From Phialophora verrucosa (lineage: Eukaryota; Ascomycota; Eurotiomycetes; Chaetothyriales; Herpotrichiellaceae): 64,000 bases of DNA. Every line of letters begins with the position of its first letter. Positions within the stretch are counted from its first letter, which is position 1. The stretch covers positions 496,001-560,000 of the forward strand of contig MSED01000006.1 of NCBI GenBank assembly GCA_002099365.1, written 5' to 3'. The notes under the pieces were generated by a model, which saw only the letters and a list, made by a program, of their open reading frames with translations, did no database searches and was not told the DNA's origin. This document shows, piece after piece, positions 1-11,058 of this stretch. Made by a program: the position numbers and the translations under genes.

Positions 1-137
1 GGGCCAGGTCGGAAATTCCGCAAGGGAACCCTTTTGTCAGGTGATTGGGTGCTTCCTGGAAGGGCTGTCGAGGATAGTCGAGGTTCTGCTGGGGAGTCGC
101 TGGGTGCCGGTGGCGGCAGTGGATCTGATCGGTGCAT
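1..137 (-). CDS. Possible 5' end of a gene running off the left edge
   Basis: A reading frame on the minus strand starts with an ATG at 135-137 and stays open to the window edge for 45 codons. The predicted N-terminus is rich in Pro and Ser, begins MHRSDPLPPPAP, and continues with acidic and basic residues as in a disordered N-terminal tail. The frame is also open upstream of the ATG, but there it would translate the purine-rich repeat into an implausible Phe/Cys/Val run, so the ATG at 137 is the more sensible start. No domain is visible and the product cannot be named. It may be chance. Confidence 0.3.
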   Translation of the reverse strand, partial: MHRSDPLPPPAPSDSPAEPRLSSTALPGSTQSPDKRVPLRNFRPG

Positions 138-529
138 AGCCGATCCTGGTATTACTGTTGGGCTGGTGTCTTCGGAGCAGCAGCAGAAGCAGAAGCAGAA
201 GACAAAGAAGAAGACGAAGAAGACGTAGAAGCAGAAGACGAAGATTGCACAAACATATCGGTTGGAGGCGGCGTGGACGCGGTCTCCCGTTGTCATCACG
301 TATTTCAACACCATGGCGAACTTTCGTTTCTGGACACCATGGGCTAGAGCCAGTGGATGCATCCTTTCTCTTCCGCGGAACACGAATCTTCGATTGTCTC
401 GCGATCTGTGAAAGGAACGATCGATACTACATAGTACCTGATTAGTATATATTGTGATACGAAGTCCACCCATAGACTTGGGCGTCTTCCTATCCTGCCG
501 CTATGTATTCCGACCGACACTACACAGTC
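138..529. other. Intergenic, contains the triplet repeat
   Basis: Apart from the purine-rich tract I see no gene. The stretch lies between the putative left-edge gene and the 3' end of the metallo-beta-lactamase-fold gene. Confidence 0.5.
175..245. repeat. Purine-rich AGC/AAG triplet repeat tract
   Basis: About 70 bases of interrupted GCA, GAA and AAG triplets. All frames give low-complexity peptides: Arg/Ser or Lys/Glu runs on the plus strand, Leu or Ser runs on the minus strand. This explains the short overlapping open frames here. It looks like an imperfect microsatellite. Confidence 0.7.
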
Positions 530-2682
530 TTAGTTGTCGCAAAGAGGCCCTCCCAAAGTCCAATCTGTCGTCTTCAGGTCGGGATACTGAGCATCCAAGG
601 TGGCGATCATGTCCGTCAGAGGCCCAATATCACCGTGGCACGGCGTGATCAGGGCGTTCCTGCTCAGGCCGTCGCGGCGCATCTGGTCCAACCACGTCGT
701 GACCTCCGCCATGTCAAGGGTGAGCGGCGGGAATCCTGGGTTCCAGACGTCGGCTTCCATGACGGCGATCCCGTCGTTGGGACCGGGACAGGCCGAGGTG
801 ATGATGACGTTGGCCAGGTCCGTGGCGTGAGGCGCGTCCGGATGCCAGACATGACGGACTTGCATCGTCGAGTCACGATGGATGAATGGCGAGGACTCAC
901 TGTGAGAGTTGGAAGAGAGGGCTCCGGTTAGTTGGGGGCGATTTCGAATATACAAGGAGAGAGGGGGAGCAATTAGGGGATATCGTACTTGAATGTAATG
1001 ATCCTCGCGTCGGTGACCGTGGACCAAAAGTCTTTGGTGATTTCTGGGACGACCAATTGGGCACCTTGGTTGATGAACTCGCTGATCCCGTAAATGTGGT
1101 CGTGATGATGGTGCGTTATCTAAACAGTCAATCAATCAATTGCGTGGTTAGCCCGAAGATTCCTCTTTCTCGGTATGAATGGGTCCCTAGATAACACGAG
1201 CGAGACCAAGAGAGCTTACCAAGACATGTGTGACCGGTCGCCCGAACTGCGTTCTAACCCATCGAAGAATGAGCTCGCTCTGGTGAGGGGGAGCGTCCGT
1301 GACGAATAATGCGTCCTCAAAGACCAGTACCCACTGTTTATAGAGAGGTGCGTCTGCGACTATGATGTGGTGGGCATTGGGAAGTTCGGGAATGGGGTTG
1401 GTGGCGTTAATGCCACCGAGGCTGCCGGTGTAGAAACTATTGTAGATGAGGTTCTGTGCCCACTCTGAGACTTCGGCGCGGGTGTAATTCTGGTCTATCT
1501 CGGGCACGGCGTTGGCGAGGACGCTGCTGTTGGCGGGCAGACCGTCGAAGAAAGTCGAGGCGAAGTTCGGGTTGATAGTCACCGCGGACACGTCGAAGTC
1601 CTCGATGACCCATCCGTTGTACAGCGTAGTGAGACGCCGTGGAAAGAGGACGCCGTCAACCGTTGTGTAGTTGTACACGTGCAGGTCTCGAATTGACGCC
1701 CCGTACAGTGCATGGTCCTCCGTCGTCCGGATGAATAATGGTAGAGATATTTCGGCACTGAATATGACGGTGATATCAAGGTCAGGATCGTGCACTGCGT
1801 CGGGTGGTCAACCTGGGACATTTCACGGGGAAAAGTCTCTTGTGGAGGCCCTACCTGAAGGGAGACTGAATCCATTGACGTCGATGAATGCTGCTGTGGC
1901 GGTGTCCGGATTGAACTGTACAAAGAGTGTTCAGTTACAGCTGGACGTTAAAAGGTTTATCCCTCTTGCTCACCTGCGTCAGAAGCAAGGGGGACAACTT
2001 CATCGCCTCTGAGACGAACCATTCAGCCGTCGGCGCTGCTCGTGTCAGTGACGAATTAATGGCGGCTGGACAAGCTTGACTCAGACGAATCGACATACCA
2101 TTGACATATCCAGTCACGACATCAGGGGGCACGGCGATCAGCAAATTGCCACGAGTGAAACACGCATAGCCATCGTTCCCGCTGCGGACGGTGAGAGTGA
2201 TATTTCGAGGAAGTAATTGCCCGTCTCCGAAATAATAATATGCTGTCTTCTGGTCAGAACGACGGGAGCAGGAGGGATTGCGGATCTTGGTTACGCACGT
2301 GAAACGTGGTAAAGTCGATCGATTCGCTGCTGAATCTGCCCGCCCGAGAGAAACTGAAACGAGATGGTCTGGCTGCCGCTGCTCACAATCTTGGTGTCGG
2401 GTGGGTTGAGGTCATAGTTTTGCATCAGAGTATTTGTTCGATAAATTCTGAGTGGGTCAGCACAGGTGCGGCAGCAGCGAGGTCTCTCTTTTCGCAAATA
2501 TACCCTGTGGTTTCATAGGTGAGCCCAGATATGCCGCTAAGAGCATCCTGCCCGCCAAGGGCAGCAATCCCTTGCTGGAGCAGAGTCGCAGCATCTGGAA
2601 CTTTGGCCGAGTTAGTCTGCGCCAGACACCGAGAAGCGGCGAGAAGCGAGAAGAACGAGAGGCTCAGATGGGGACAAACCAT
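530..2682 (-). CDS. Secreted metallo-beta-lactamase-fold hydrolase
   Basis: Seven exons (2682-2504, 2447-2299, 2242-1974, 1915-1855, 1794-1220, 1119-989, 899-530) give 577 residues. The start at 2682 is chosen because it opens a typical signal peptide (hydrophobic stretch ending at ASRCLAQ). The second intron acceptor was set by the frame of the next exon. Residues about 20-300 are a less familiar N-terminal region with several N-glycosylation sequons. The signature metal-binding motif THHHHDH (H414, H416, D418, H419) appears only after removing the intron at 1120-1219, which supports the model. Further metal ligands probably lie in the last exon, which has a PCHGD motif. Family knowledge: the MBL fold binds one or two metal ions, usually zinc, and hydrolyses esters, thioesters or lactones. 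The substrate here is unknown. I infer an extracellular or secretory-pathway enzyme. It is not a recognised antibiotic beta-lactamase. Confidence 0.8.
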
Positions 2683-4337
2683 TTTGAGAAGAAGGGAAGA
2701 AAGTCTGCCGTGATTGTGGGACGTCCTGGTTACAGAAGGATAGGATGCTATTCTTATACTTCCAGCAGTCGACCGGCACCAGCAGGATCCCACTGACACT
2801 TCAAGCCAACCCTGGGTCTGCCATGACACTGCATAATGGTTCAGGTGCGGTCACCGTGCCGACCGCGTTGACCGGCTTGCCGCTGGAGGATATCGATGGG
2901 TAAAAGCCAAGGGTGCAAGTCTGTCGTCGTCGACTATGATTCCCCGGACAGTGGAGTACAACGTATACCGGGCCTTGCCCGCACCTACCAGCGACTGTGT
3001 ATCCATGTACTCCATAGAGGCCCCGCCAGCCGAACCAACCGGACAGAGGTAGGCAAGATTGGTTCGCTTGATTCGGGATCGTACCAACCTCTAAGTCTTG
3101 GCCTTCGAGCATGTGTTCTCTCACCTGAAATCGGCCGAGAAGCGGTGCAGGAATACGCAGGGCCAGTCTCCCCTGAGACATAGCCGGGGATCGGCGTTAT
3201 CGATCACATGTTTTCGTGTTCGTCGCTAGTACCTCGTACTGGAGTTGCACATGGCTCCCGAGCTCCCTCCTTCCGCATTCATATCCCGCTCGGCGCACCT
3301 GTTCTCGTCTTCTGTGATGTTGACAGCTGTGCGGGAAGCATATCAACGCCATGGGGCCATGAGTAGAGGCTTCGATCTCTTTTATGTTCACCACTTCACA
3401 TACGCCAGTGCCATCCGCCTGGCGGGTGCCTCGTGGGTTGTGTAAAGCATCGCGCGAGAAACGATGGAGTGTTGTGCCGTACCTACCAACCTAGATATAC
3501 GAGTACTCCTACGATCCAGCGCTCCTCGCTGGTCTACCGGTCCACAGCTCAAAGGCGGACCAGATCTTCTCCTAACTAGCTGATTCCTTGTTTAGGATAC
3601 TCCTTAGGCGTACCGCATCAGGGACTTCTGCTTCCTAGGCGATATCACATGGCCCAAGAGGATAGAAGCGCATGTTTGATGTACAAAGAGACAGGATGCT
3701 TACTACTTATCCCACTCGTGCTGATAACCTGAGCCAATGCAATGAAGAGTTCAGGTGATGCACATTTACGGGCCGAGGGATCGAACATGTATGCACTACG
3801 GGCCGAGGTAGCGCCATTCCTGCACTTGATAGTTTTTATCGGTTGGCAATATACTGAGCGACAAGGAAGCCGCCCTGCGACGATGTGATCCGTCTAGGAA
3901 CTGGTGCTATTCGCGCCCTTGCCTGGAATTAGCAGGAAGATGGAGCTATTTTGCTTCGGATGGATGTGGCTGATGTGAGCCATCCGTCCTATTGTAGGAG
4001 TTTCTAAACTCCTGCGTTCACGTTTAGCTGGTCTGGGCCGATGATAACGGCATAATCCAGCAGTGCTATTGACATTTTGAGAATTATGAGCTATTGAATA
4101 TGCCCTTTTCGGACCTACCGCATGATTTACGAGGTTGCTTGCATTCGGCCGTATGCTTCAAGACGGTGGAAACATCTAAACATATCCAATCAACATGAAG
4201 GAGAAGAAATGAGTGAATGCTTGAAACCGCAACTATTCTCGTATGTCCGTGGTGAGAATCTCCTATAAGAATACATTGTCAGTCTTCGATGTTGTCCTTC
4301 AATCAAACCAGTCAATCTCACCGCTCTCGACTAGTCG
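2683..4337. other. Intergenic region without a supported gene
   Basis: Short minus-strand frames at 2801-3394 have no recognisable domain and could not be joined into a gene. The stretch upstream of 4338 should contain the promoter of the oxidoreductase gene; a TATA-like CTATAAGAAT lies near 4263. Nothing else is evident. Confidence 0.5.
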
Positions 4338-5717
4338 ATGATGGCCTTCTCACGCATACCTTCCATGGTGGTAGACCCTGCGCCACTCGGGCAGCCGATC
4401 ACGTATAAGCATTCGGGCAAAACAGCAAGGAACCGATTCCTCAAAGCGGCCATGAGCGAACAGATCTCTTCGTGGGACCCAACGAATCTTTCCGCGCGTG
4501 GCATCCCGTCCAAGGAGGTCATCAAAGTCTACCAAAGATGGGGAGAGGGAGGGTTTGGGCATATCCTAACAGGAAACATCATGGTCGCTTACGATCAGTT
4601 GGAATCACCTGGTAACCTCATTATCCCACCAGACGCGCCGTGCGAAGGGCCAAGGTTTGATGCATGGAAAGCATTGGCATCCCAGGCAAAGAGTCAGGGC
4701 AGTCTCATTTCTGGCCAAGTGAGTCATCCGGGCCGACAGACCGACAGCAGACTTCAAGCGAATCCAATATCCGCAAGCGACATCCAACTGCAAGACGTCA
4801 TGGGCAAGTCATTTGCGAAGCCAAGACCGGCGTCGCAAGAAGATATTGACGCGGTGATCGACGCTTTTGTACATGCCGCTCAATATCTTCAAGCTGCCGG
4901 GTTTGATGGGATTCAGCTTCATGCCGCCCACGGGTACCTTTTGGCACAATTCCTCTCGAAGACCACCAACAAGCGAACGGATCAGTACGGAGGTAGTTTG
5001 AGGAACAGGGCTCGCATCACTCTGCAGATCGCAGAGGCAATCCGCAAAAAGGTGCCTGCGTTCACACTGGGGATCAAAATCAACAGTGTCGAATTCCAGG
5101 ATCAAGGATTCACTCCATCCGAGGCCGTCGAACTCTGCGCCCTACTGGAGGAGGCCAAGTTTGATTGGGTTGAGTTGAGCGGTGGGACGTATGAGGATCT
5201 CGGACCCCTCGACGGCAAACGAGCAAGCACGCAGAAGAGAGAGGGATTCTTCTTGGAATTTGCAGAGATGATAAAGCTTCAAGATACGAAGGTCTACATC
5301 ACGGGAGGGCTTCGAACGGTACAAGGAATGGTTGCAGCATTGAGCACGGTGGATGGTGTGGGATTAGGACGGCCTGTGGCTCAAGAATTCAGCCTGCCGA
5401 ATGACATCCTGCAGGGAAAGGTGACTGGAGCAATCGAGCAACAGGTCGACCAGTCCAGCTTCGGGTTGACCGCAGTTGTTGCAGGTACACAGATCGGACA
5501 GGTCGGAAACGATCAGCCACCGATCAACATGGGCATCAAAGAGAACGCAAGCATCTTCATGAAGAGCTTGGGAACTTTTATGCAGGAACTTGCTGAAGGT
5601 GTGTCGATTGAAAAATGCATTTTCGGACTCTCTACAGATGCAAACACGATGAAGAGAACGGGTTATGTCAACTTGAAGGACTATACACCAAAGCCTTTCG
5701 ATTCAGTCGAAGTCTAG
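4338..5717 (+). CDS. NADH:flavin oxidoreductase, Old Yellow Enzyme family
   Basis: Intronless, 459 residues. The family is FMN-binding TIM barrels that use NAD(P)H to reduce activated alkenes or similar substrates. In the sequence the FMN/substrate-site segment QLHAAHGYLLAQFLS is followed by NKRTDQYGGSLRNRAR, the classic motif of this family, and GLRTVQGM plus VDGVGLGRPVAQE fit the phosphate-binding C-terminal part of the barrel. The length is somewhat longer than bacterial xenobiotic reductases but usual for fungal members. Met1 and Met2 are adjacent, and Met10 is a possible alternative start. It converges on the GRAM-like gene with a 275 bp gap. The physiological substrate cannot be read from the sequence. 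A cytosolic enzyme is likely, since no signal peptide or membrane segment is visible. Confidence 0.9.
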   Translation: MMAFSRIPSMVVDPAPLGQPITYKHSGKTARNRFLKAAMSEQISSWDPTNLSARGIPSKEVIKVYQRWGEGGFGHILTGNIMVAYDQLESPGNLIIPPDAPCEGPRFDAWKALASQAKSQGSLISGQVSHPGRQTDSRLQANPISASDIQLQDVMGKSFAKPRPASQEDIDAVIDAFVHAAQYLQAAGFDGIQLHAAHGYLLAQFLSKTTNKRTDQYGGSLRNRARITLQIAEAIRKKVPAFTLGIKINSVEFQDQGFTPSEAVELCALLEEAKFDWVELSGGTYEDLGPLDGKRASTQKREGFFLEFAEMIKLQDTKVYITGGLRTVQGMVAALSTVDGVGLGRPVAQEFSLPNDILQGKVTGAIEQQVDQSSFGLTAVVAGTQIGQVGNDQPPINMGIKENASIFMKSLGTFMQELAEGVSIEKCIFGLSTDANTMKRTGYVNLKDYTPKPFDSVEV

Positions 5718-5992
5718 GAGCAGAATATCGGCCTTTCAATCACGAGATAATATGTCATTCCTAGTGCGAAATACCGTCAACAGCGAGAGTCAAGCCACAG
5801 CCATTTCGCTGTGGATTCCGGTTTCTTTTGCTGAACGTTCGGTAGCTTGTCGGGTCCTTTGACGGATATGTCATGTCGCTAGTCATACATACATTTACAT
5901 CCTCCCTCTGGATTCCGCGGTGGAAAGAGGTAGAGTTGTTCCTGACAGTCCTATGCGGACGTCAGAATCCGTATCATACACCGGCAGGACTG

Positions 5993-7837
5993 TTAAGCAA
6001 AGGCCCGCTTAATCGCCCGATCCAGATTGCTTCTCTCGCTGCCGCGCGTACTGTGTCGTTCCATTTGCAAGCACTGCCATTTCAGCCCGCTCCAAGCAAG
6101 GACCAGATTAAACACGCGATCTCTGTCCGCGGGGTGTAAGAAGATCGTCAGGTCTGCCTCATCCAGGAATAGGAACTGCAGTGCCTCCAGAGATCGGGTG
6201 TGTAATCGGCTGAGTTTTTTCAGCGTCGAAGTAGACTGAACCTCACTATCATCGAGCTTGCGGATCTCAGCGAAAGAAGAGAACGGCCAGGTCCGTTCGG
6301 ATCCATCCTTTGCGGAGAGGGTGAGGCACTTCTTGTCAACTATGAGTCGACACCTTCCTTCGACGCTGTCGTACACTTTGAACGAATACTCAGATGCCAA
6401 GTCCTTCCGCTGCGCCGGCAGCCGATCGTCATCCTTGTACTCGAAATCCTTCAAGGCCGCCTCTTTGGAGGCCGCCTTCTTCTGTAAGTTCAAGATAGCT
6501 AACTCGGCATGGGTTGGAATATCCCAAAATACCCATCTGCAGTGCGATAGTAACAATCTATACTTTGGGAAATTCGCCGAGAGCGGATATGTCAAGAAGA
6601 ACGCCCCGCCTGCAATGAACCAAACCAGTTTCATGCAGAACTCCATATCCGCACACAGTGTGACAAGCAGACAGCAGGAAAAGAAAAATAGTGTCGCAAG
6701 GGTCAGGTTTGGTCGTTCCCATCGATGGAAGTTTTCGAGGATCTCGAGCAGATCGGCCATGTCGCTCAATTGTAGTTGAATGATCGGCCCCATCTCGTCG
6801 AGAAACTGCTCCAGCCAGTCATGCTGCCCATGTTTTTGGATGAGTTCGCCCCAAGCCTGGACTCGTGCTTCACGATCGACGGCCCTCCCCACACTCTCTC
6901 GTACCGTTTGTATCGAGGTTTCGCGGAACCTGTTGCGTATGGTGGAATAGATGACGTAGAAGTAGAAGAAAGCTACAATATACTGGGTGTACCACAATAA
7001 AAGATACAGCGCGAACCATTTCGCCGTTCGCTTTGGGTCTTTCCACATGTAGACCTGGCGCACATTGATGAGAAACGTTTGCCATGGTGCCGAAGTGATG
7101 GTGATCCGTTCGAGGATGCGGGCAAGGTCTTCGAGGTCAACTGGTGGAGATGCGAAGTCATCGATATAGCCCGATGTGAAGTGACGGGTATAGTAGAGAA
7201 CCATATGGCCGAGATACCTCTCCCACTCGAAGCGATCATCATTTTGGAACTGTGACTTGCTGGGCCGGTAGATTGGACGAACAACTTTGACACGGGAGAC
7301 ATGTCGACTCAATATCCAAGCCATCTGTAGGCTTTCCCTTTGCTGTTCGACTTTCCGCACGCGGTTGTGCGCTCCGTCCAGCTCGGATACGGCGTTCCCG
7401 ACGTCTGAGGTATCAGACGCATTACTCGACACTGCTTGCGAGAAAGCATCATGAGCATCAAGTAAATCCTGGTCGCGGTCAAGCGTCAATAATGGGTGTT
7501 GTCGGCCGAGTTTCTCAGCCGCGACATGCGTCGCTTTGCTTCGCAGTACCCTCCTCGGATGGCTAACGAGATATTTGGCGCTCTTGAGGTCCTCTCGAAT
7601 TGCCTCGCCCGTTGACCTATTCCGCTTCGGTGATTTCTGACTCAGAGCTTGAGCTGGGTTGAAAGCGGCATCGGCAAAAATATCTTCCGCATCATCGGGA
7701 AGTGATGGAGTTTGAGTCGGAGAGAGCAATTGCTTCGTTTTCCCTTTGGCCTCGTCTTTGGCGTGTTTGGCACTGTCGAGGAGGTTGCTGATGTGCTGCT
7801 CGGTCTCAGTCGTGCTATTGCGGCGATTGGAGGTCAT
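5993..7837 (-). CDS. DUF3292 / GRAM-domain-like membrane protein
   Basis: Intronless. The start at 7837 (MTSNRRNSTTETEQ) is preferred to an in-frame Met 40 codons upstream, whose leader looks untranslated; the product is 614 residues. The N-terminal third is charged and probably disordered, with helical AKHAKDEAKGKTKQ. Two hydrophobic regions follow: WFALYLLLWYTQYIVAFFYF, and a pair around LATLFFFSCCLLVTLC and LVWFIAGGAFFLTYPL. The C-terminal 120 residues (EYSFKVYDSVEGRCRLIVD onward) read as a GRAM/PH-like beta domain ending in a short basic tail. I recall this architecture from the fungal DUF3292 family, which resembles GRAMD4. Role inferred only: a lipid-binding protein of the ER or another internal membrane. 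Confidence is good for the family and low for function. Confidence 0.7.
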   Translation of the reverse strand: MTSNRRNSTTETEQHISNLLDSAKHAKDEAKGKTKQLLSPTQTPSLPDDAEDIFADAAFNPAQALSQKSPKRNRSTGEAIREDLKSAKYLVSHPRRVLRSKATHVAAEKLGRQHPLLTLDRDQDLLDAHDAFSQAVSSNASDTSDVGNAVSELDGAHNRVRKVEQQRESLQMAWILSRHVSRVKVVRPIYRPSKSQFQNDDRFEWERYLGHMVLYYTRHFTSGYIDDFASPPVDLEDLARILERITITSAPWQTFLINVRQVYMWKDPKRTAKWFALYLLLWYTQYIVAFFYFYVIYSTIRNRFRETSIQTVRESVGRAVDREARVQAWGELIQKHGQHDWLEQFLDEMGPIIQLQLSDMADLLEILENFHRWERPNLTLATLFFFSCCLLVTLCADMEFCMKLVWFIAGGAFFLTYPLSANFPKYRLLLSHCRWVFWDIPTHAELAILNLQKKAASKEAALKDFEYKDDDRLPAQRKDLASEYSFKVYDSVEGRCRLIVDKKCLTLSAKDGSERTWPFSSFAEIRKLDDSEVQSTSTLKKLSRLHTRSLEALQFLFLDEADLTIFLHPADRDRVFNLVLAWSGLKWQCLQMERHSTRGSERSNLDRAIKRAFA

Positions 7838-8670
7838 CACGAGCGACTTGTGGCTGAGCAGTCTAGAGTCGCTCACTGATAGCAGAACTCGAGAAGGTCG
7901 CGCCTCATATTGGGAATATGCATTACGGCGGCCACAGTGAGAAGACAGCTGAAGCAAAAAGCTTCATCTGCGCCATCTTGCTTGGCTATCGCTTTTCAGG
8001 TTTTGGGAATGCAGGAAAGGCTGGGTTTGGACGACAGCGGAAGCCGTGGAACAAAATGATTGGCACGGTCCAAGAAGACGATAAACCGTAAGCGAGATCT
8101 TGTCAAGAAAATAGGCGATCGATCCGCGCAGATGGAGCCAGTGACGATATTGAGAAAGGAAAATGGAATTTGAAAGCGAGGACGGCGCGAACGCTTCGTA
8201 ACACTTCGCCGTAATAAAGCGGTCAAGCACTCTGCCCTCTGCGCAGGCTTGTGTTTATCTTCCACACTGTCGTATGTGCAATCGATGTTCAACAACAGCG
8301 AGTATAAGCCCAGCTTCGTCAGTAGCTAGAGTGGCCTTAGACCAGTAAATGGCTGACACTCATACTCGGGCGCCTAGGATGGTTTTCTGGCGCTGCAATT
8401 CTGGTGTTTCATGGTAGGTGAAGAACAGTGAGTGAATCCCAATGCAAAGCACTGGCCAAAATTCATTTCTGCCGGACCTGGATGGTATTAAACATCGTCT
8501 CCCTTTCGCTACTTAGCATTGTTCTCAATTGAGATGGCTGAACCTCTCTCCTATGTACCGTGCTGCTTGACACCTTTTTACTTTCCTTCACTTCAACCAG
8601 CCTCAAAGCGTCTCACCAAACCCGTCCTCGAATCTTCCGTGCTTTGATAACCACACTCGCCACCTTCAAG
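7838..8670. other. Divergent intergenic region
   Basis: It separates the minus-strand GRAM-like gene from the plus-strand F-box-like gene and should hold both promoters and leaders. Short minus-strand frames at 7964-8295 show no domain. I see no RNA gene or repeat. Confidence 0.5.
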
Positions 8671-11058
8671 ATGAGCGACAATCCACCTCCGAAGAAGAAG
8701 TCCCGCTTCTTCTTGAATGGCATGAGTGTCGGTGACAACATCTTGCGTCCGCTCAAGAAACAGGCTCGCAAAGACTGCGAAGGGGATGGCTCGACCGAGG
8801 CGGGTGTCGACAACCCTGCACGATGCGGTACTCCCTCGACCGAAGAAGCCCGGCCTTTGCTGTCCAACATCCAACCTCTTGCTTCCTTAATACTGCCAGC
8901 ACAACCAACGACACTAGATCAAGATACGGCCACTGGCAGTGCTTCCGGCCCACCACCTTCGCCTCTACCTGAAGACAATCACCGCCGCGCACAAGTCCCG
9001 ACGCCACAGTCACACGCCCCAGATAGCGAAGCCGAGACGGAGGTGGAGTCGATCGCAGATCGCCGAGAAGATGAAGAAGACTGTGGTGCGAGTGATGAGG
9101 AGAATGTGAAACCGGACCTTAACATTCAGAGACAGCGGCATCAGCGAAGAAAGGCCATCTACGGTGCTGAGGCTCTACTGCCACAAGGCTTAAACGCCAA
9201 TGTACACCAGAGTTTTAAACCTTTAAGCTCGCTCTACACTCATAGTGGTGTACCAGCGACAAATCCAAGCTTGGACGGTCCCTCTGCTCCTGCTCCTCCT
9301 GGCAACAGCTACACATTCGGCGGCGTCCCTACGGACCCGAATGCCACCACAGCTGGAGGCCAGTTTGCCTTCAACTTCAGACTCAAGCAAAATCTACCAA
9401 TTCCTCACACAATCCGGCAGGCGGCCGATAACCTGTACGAACACCCCAGCGGCTCCGGGTTAGCACGCATCGCTCGCCAAAACGTCCACACCGACACCGG
9501 GCCACTTAATCAACAATCGCATCAAGATCCGACGACACCAAATCGTCCCATCCAAACAAGTGTACCACCCGCATCTTATGTCGACATGGACCGCGACGAA
9601 CATGGCCGGCGCCTTCGAGACTATGTCACCAGGCCTACAGCCCACCACGGCATCTGCCACCCCTCTAGCAGTGTGGCTCCTCGTCTTCGAGCGACGCACC
9701 CCGACTCCTTCATTCCGGAACACATGTACACGTCGCCTAACCGCGTGGAGCACGCCCAACAATTCGCACGCGTCAATCTCAAGCGCAAGCGGCCCGATGC
9801 AATACTTCCGCCCGCCAGCTACGTGTACCAGCGCACCGGCTCCCCGGACTTCAACATCTTCCACGGCATGCTGCTCTACCCGGAACTCTGCTTCGCGCTG
9901 GCGACCCACCTACCTGTCAAGGACCTCCTCTCTCTTTACGCCATTTCCAAGGACTTCCACGTGATTCTGGACACGCGCTTCACGACGGTGATGTTGAGGC
10001 AAGCGGTCGCCAAAGCCCCCGAGTCCGCCCGCACGTTCATGTTCCGTAGCTATGCGCACCTCTGTCGCTCCGACCCAGCGGCCCGCATTGCGCACCCCAA
10101 CGCTCAGCTCGCCGAGGAGGGCGTGCCGCGCAAGATCCCCTCCTTCCGCTGGCTCAAGATGGTGCTGCACCGCGAGAAAGTGATTCACGAGCTAATGACC
10201 GTATTTGCCGAGGATGGGATCCCGCTCCCGGCGCGCTGCGCCCTCGCAATGAAGAGACTGTGGTTCATGCTGGACATTCCCGACAACGCCCGCCGGATTG
10301 GCTTCGTGCACAACAAAACCCTCATCACAGATCTGGATCTATACTTCAGCGCGTGCTTCTTCACGAAGCTGGACATGCGCCTGAACGACCCGATCAGCGG
10401 TGAGAAACGCGACGGGATGCGCAAACTGTTACTCGCGCAGCGCAGTTTCACGCGCATCCTAGGCGTCTTGAAACGCGAGGTCTGGACTACCAGGTTCGAT
10501 ATCCTCCGGGAGTGGGTGAGGATGAAGCATGTGGTCGTCGAGGAGGACGAGGTCGGTCTCGACATGTTTGGCATCCCAGCCGCGGAGATCGGCCGCGGGA
10601 GGTTGGAATACTGGGGCTTGAAGAGCGACGAGGACGCCGGTCGCAAACTGCACGGCCTCTTGCGGCCCGATCAGCTGATCGTGCGGGAGGCTATCAAGCG
10701 AGGCATACGCTTCGAGAAGCATTACCTCCGGTTCCTGCTCTACGGGTACGTGAGGCCGGATACTCTGGAGGATTATGCACCCAGGACGTACGGGCGCCGG
10801 ATCAGCGAGATCGAAGACGACGAATACGGACTGGACGATCTCGTAGGCGGGGTGGCTGCATTGGGAGTGGGCGATGAAGGCTTCGATCCGCTGCTTGATC
10901 TGGGCCAGCCGAGGAAAACAAGTCCGTACACCATTGTCAAGGAGAAGATGAGCCGTACGGAGGTGGAAATCCGGGAGCGCGAGGACCAGTTCCTCCAGAG
11001 GTGTATTGAATGGTGGGAGGAGGAGAGCAAAGAACAAGCGAAGAATCAAGCGGGGTGA
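8671..11058 (+). CDS. F-box-like domain protein
   Basis: Intronless, 795 residues from the Met at 8671 (MSDNPPPKKKSRFF). An upstream in-frame Met at 8560 would add a leader-like sequence and is less likely. The first 390 residues are low complexity, Pro/Ser/Gln rich and acidic, with a basic KKKSRFF near the start that could act as a nuclear signal. The folded part begins with FHGMLLYPELCFALATHLPVKDLLSLYAISKDFH, a good F-box match (Leu-Pro helix, then the LLSLYAISKDFH segment). A helical region follows to the C-terminus, including FDILREWVRMKHVVVEEDE and a terminal Glu-rich coil. Family knowledge: F-box proteins link substrates to SCF ubiquitin ligases, but many fungal members are uncharacterised. 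Substrate unknown. Confidence 0.75.
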   Translation: MSDNPPPKKKSRFFLNGMSVGDNILRPLKKQARKDCEGDGSTEAGVDNPARCGTPSTEEARPLLSNIQPLASLILPAQPTTLDQDTATGSASGPPPSPLPEDNHRRAQVPTPQSHAPDSEAETEVESIADRREDEEDCGASDEENVKPDLNIQRQRHQRRKAIYGAEALLPQGLNANVHQSFKPLSSLYTHSGVPATNPSLDGPSAPAPPGNSYTFGGVPTDPNATTAGGQFAFNFRLKQNLPIPHTIRQAADNLYEHPSGSGLARIARQNVHTDTGPLNQQSHQDPTTPNRPIQTSVPPASYVDMDRDEHGRRLRDYVTRPTAHHGICHPSSSVAPRLRATHPDSFIPEHMYTSPNRVEHAQQFARVNLKRKRPDAILPPASYVYQRTGSPDFNIFHGMLLYPELCFALATHLPVKDLLSLYAISKDFHVILDTRFTTVMLRQAVAKAPESARTFMFRSYAHLCRSDPAARIAHPNAQLAEEGVPRKIPSFRWLKMVLHREKVIHELMTVFAEDGIPLPARCALAMKRLWFMLDIPDNARRIGFVHNKTLITDLDLYFSACFFTKLDMRLNDPISGEKRDGMRKLLLAQRSFTRILGVLKREVWTTRFDILREWVRMKHVVVEEDEVGLDMFGIPAAEIGRGRLEYWGLKSDEDAGRKLHGLLRPDQLIVREAIKRGIRFEKHYLRFLLYGYVRPDTLEDYAPRTYGRRISEIEDDEYGLDDLVGGVAALGVGDEGFDPLLDLGQPRKTSPYTIVKEKMSRTEVEIREREDQFLQRCIEWWEEESKEQAKNQAG

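Noticed and set aside
158..445. Open frame with long Arg/Ser runs
   Set aside because: Produced by the purine-rich triplet repeat; no conserved sequence and no gene context.
530..2682. Antibiotic-resistance class B beta-lactamase
   Set aside because: Only the fold motif is shared; the secreted fungal protein with a long N-terminal region belongs elsewhere in the MBL superfamily.
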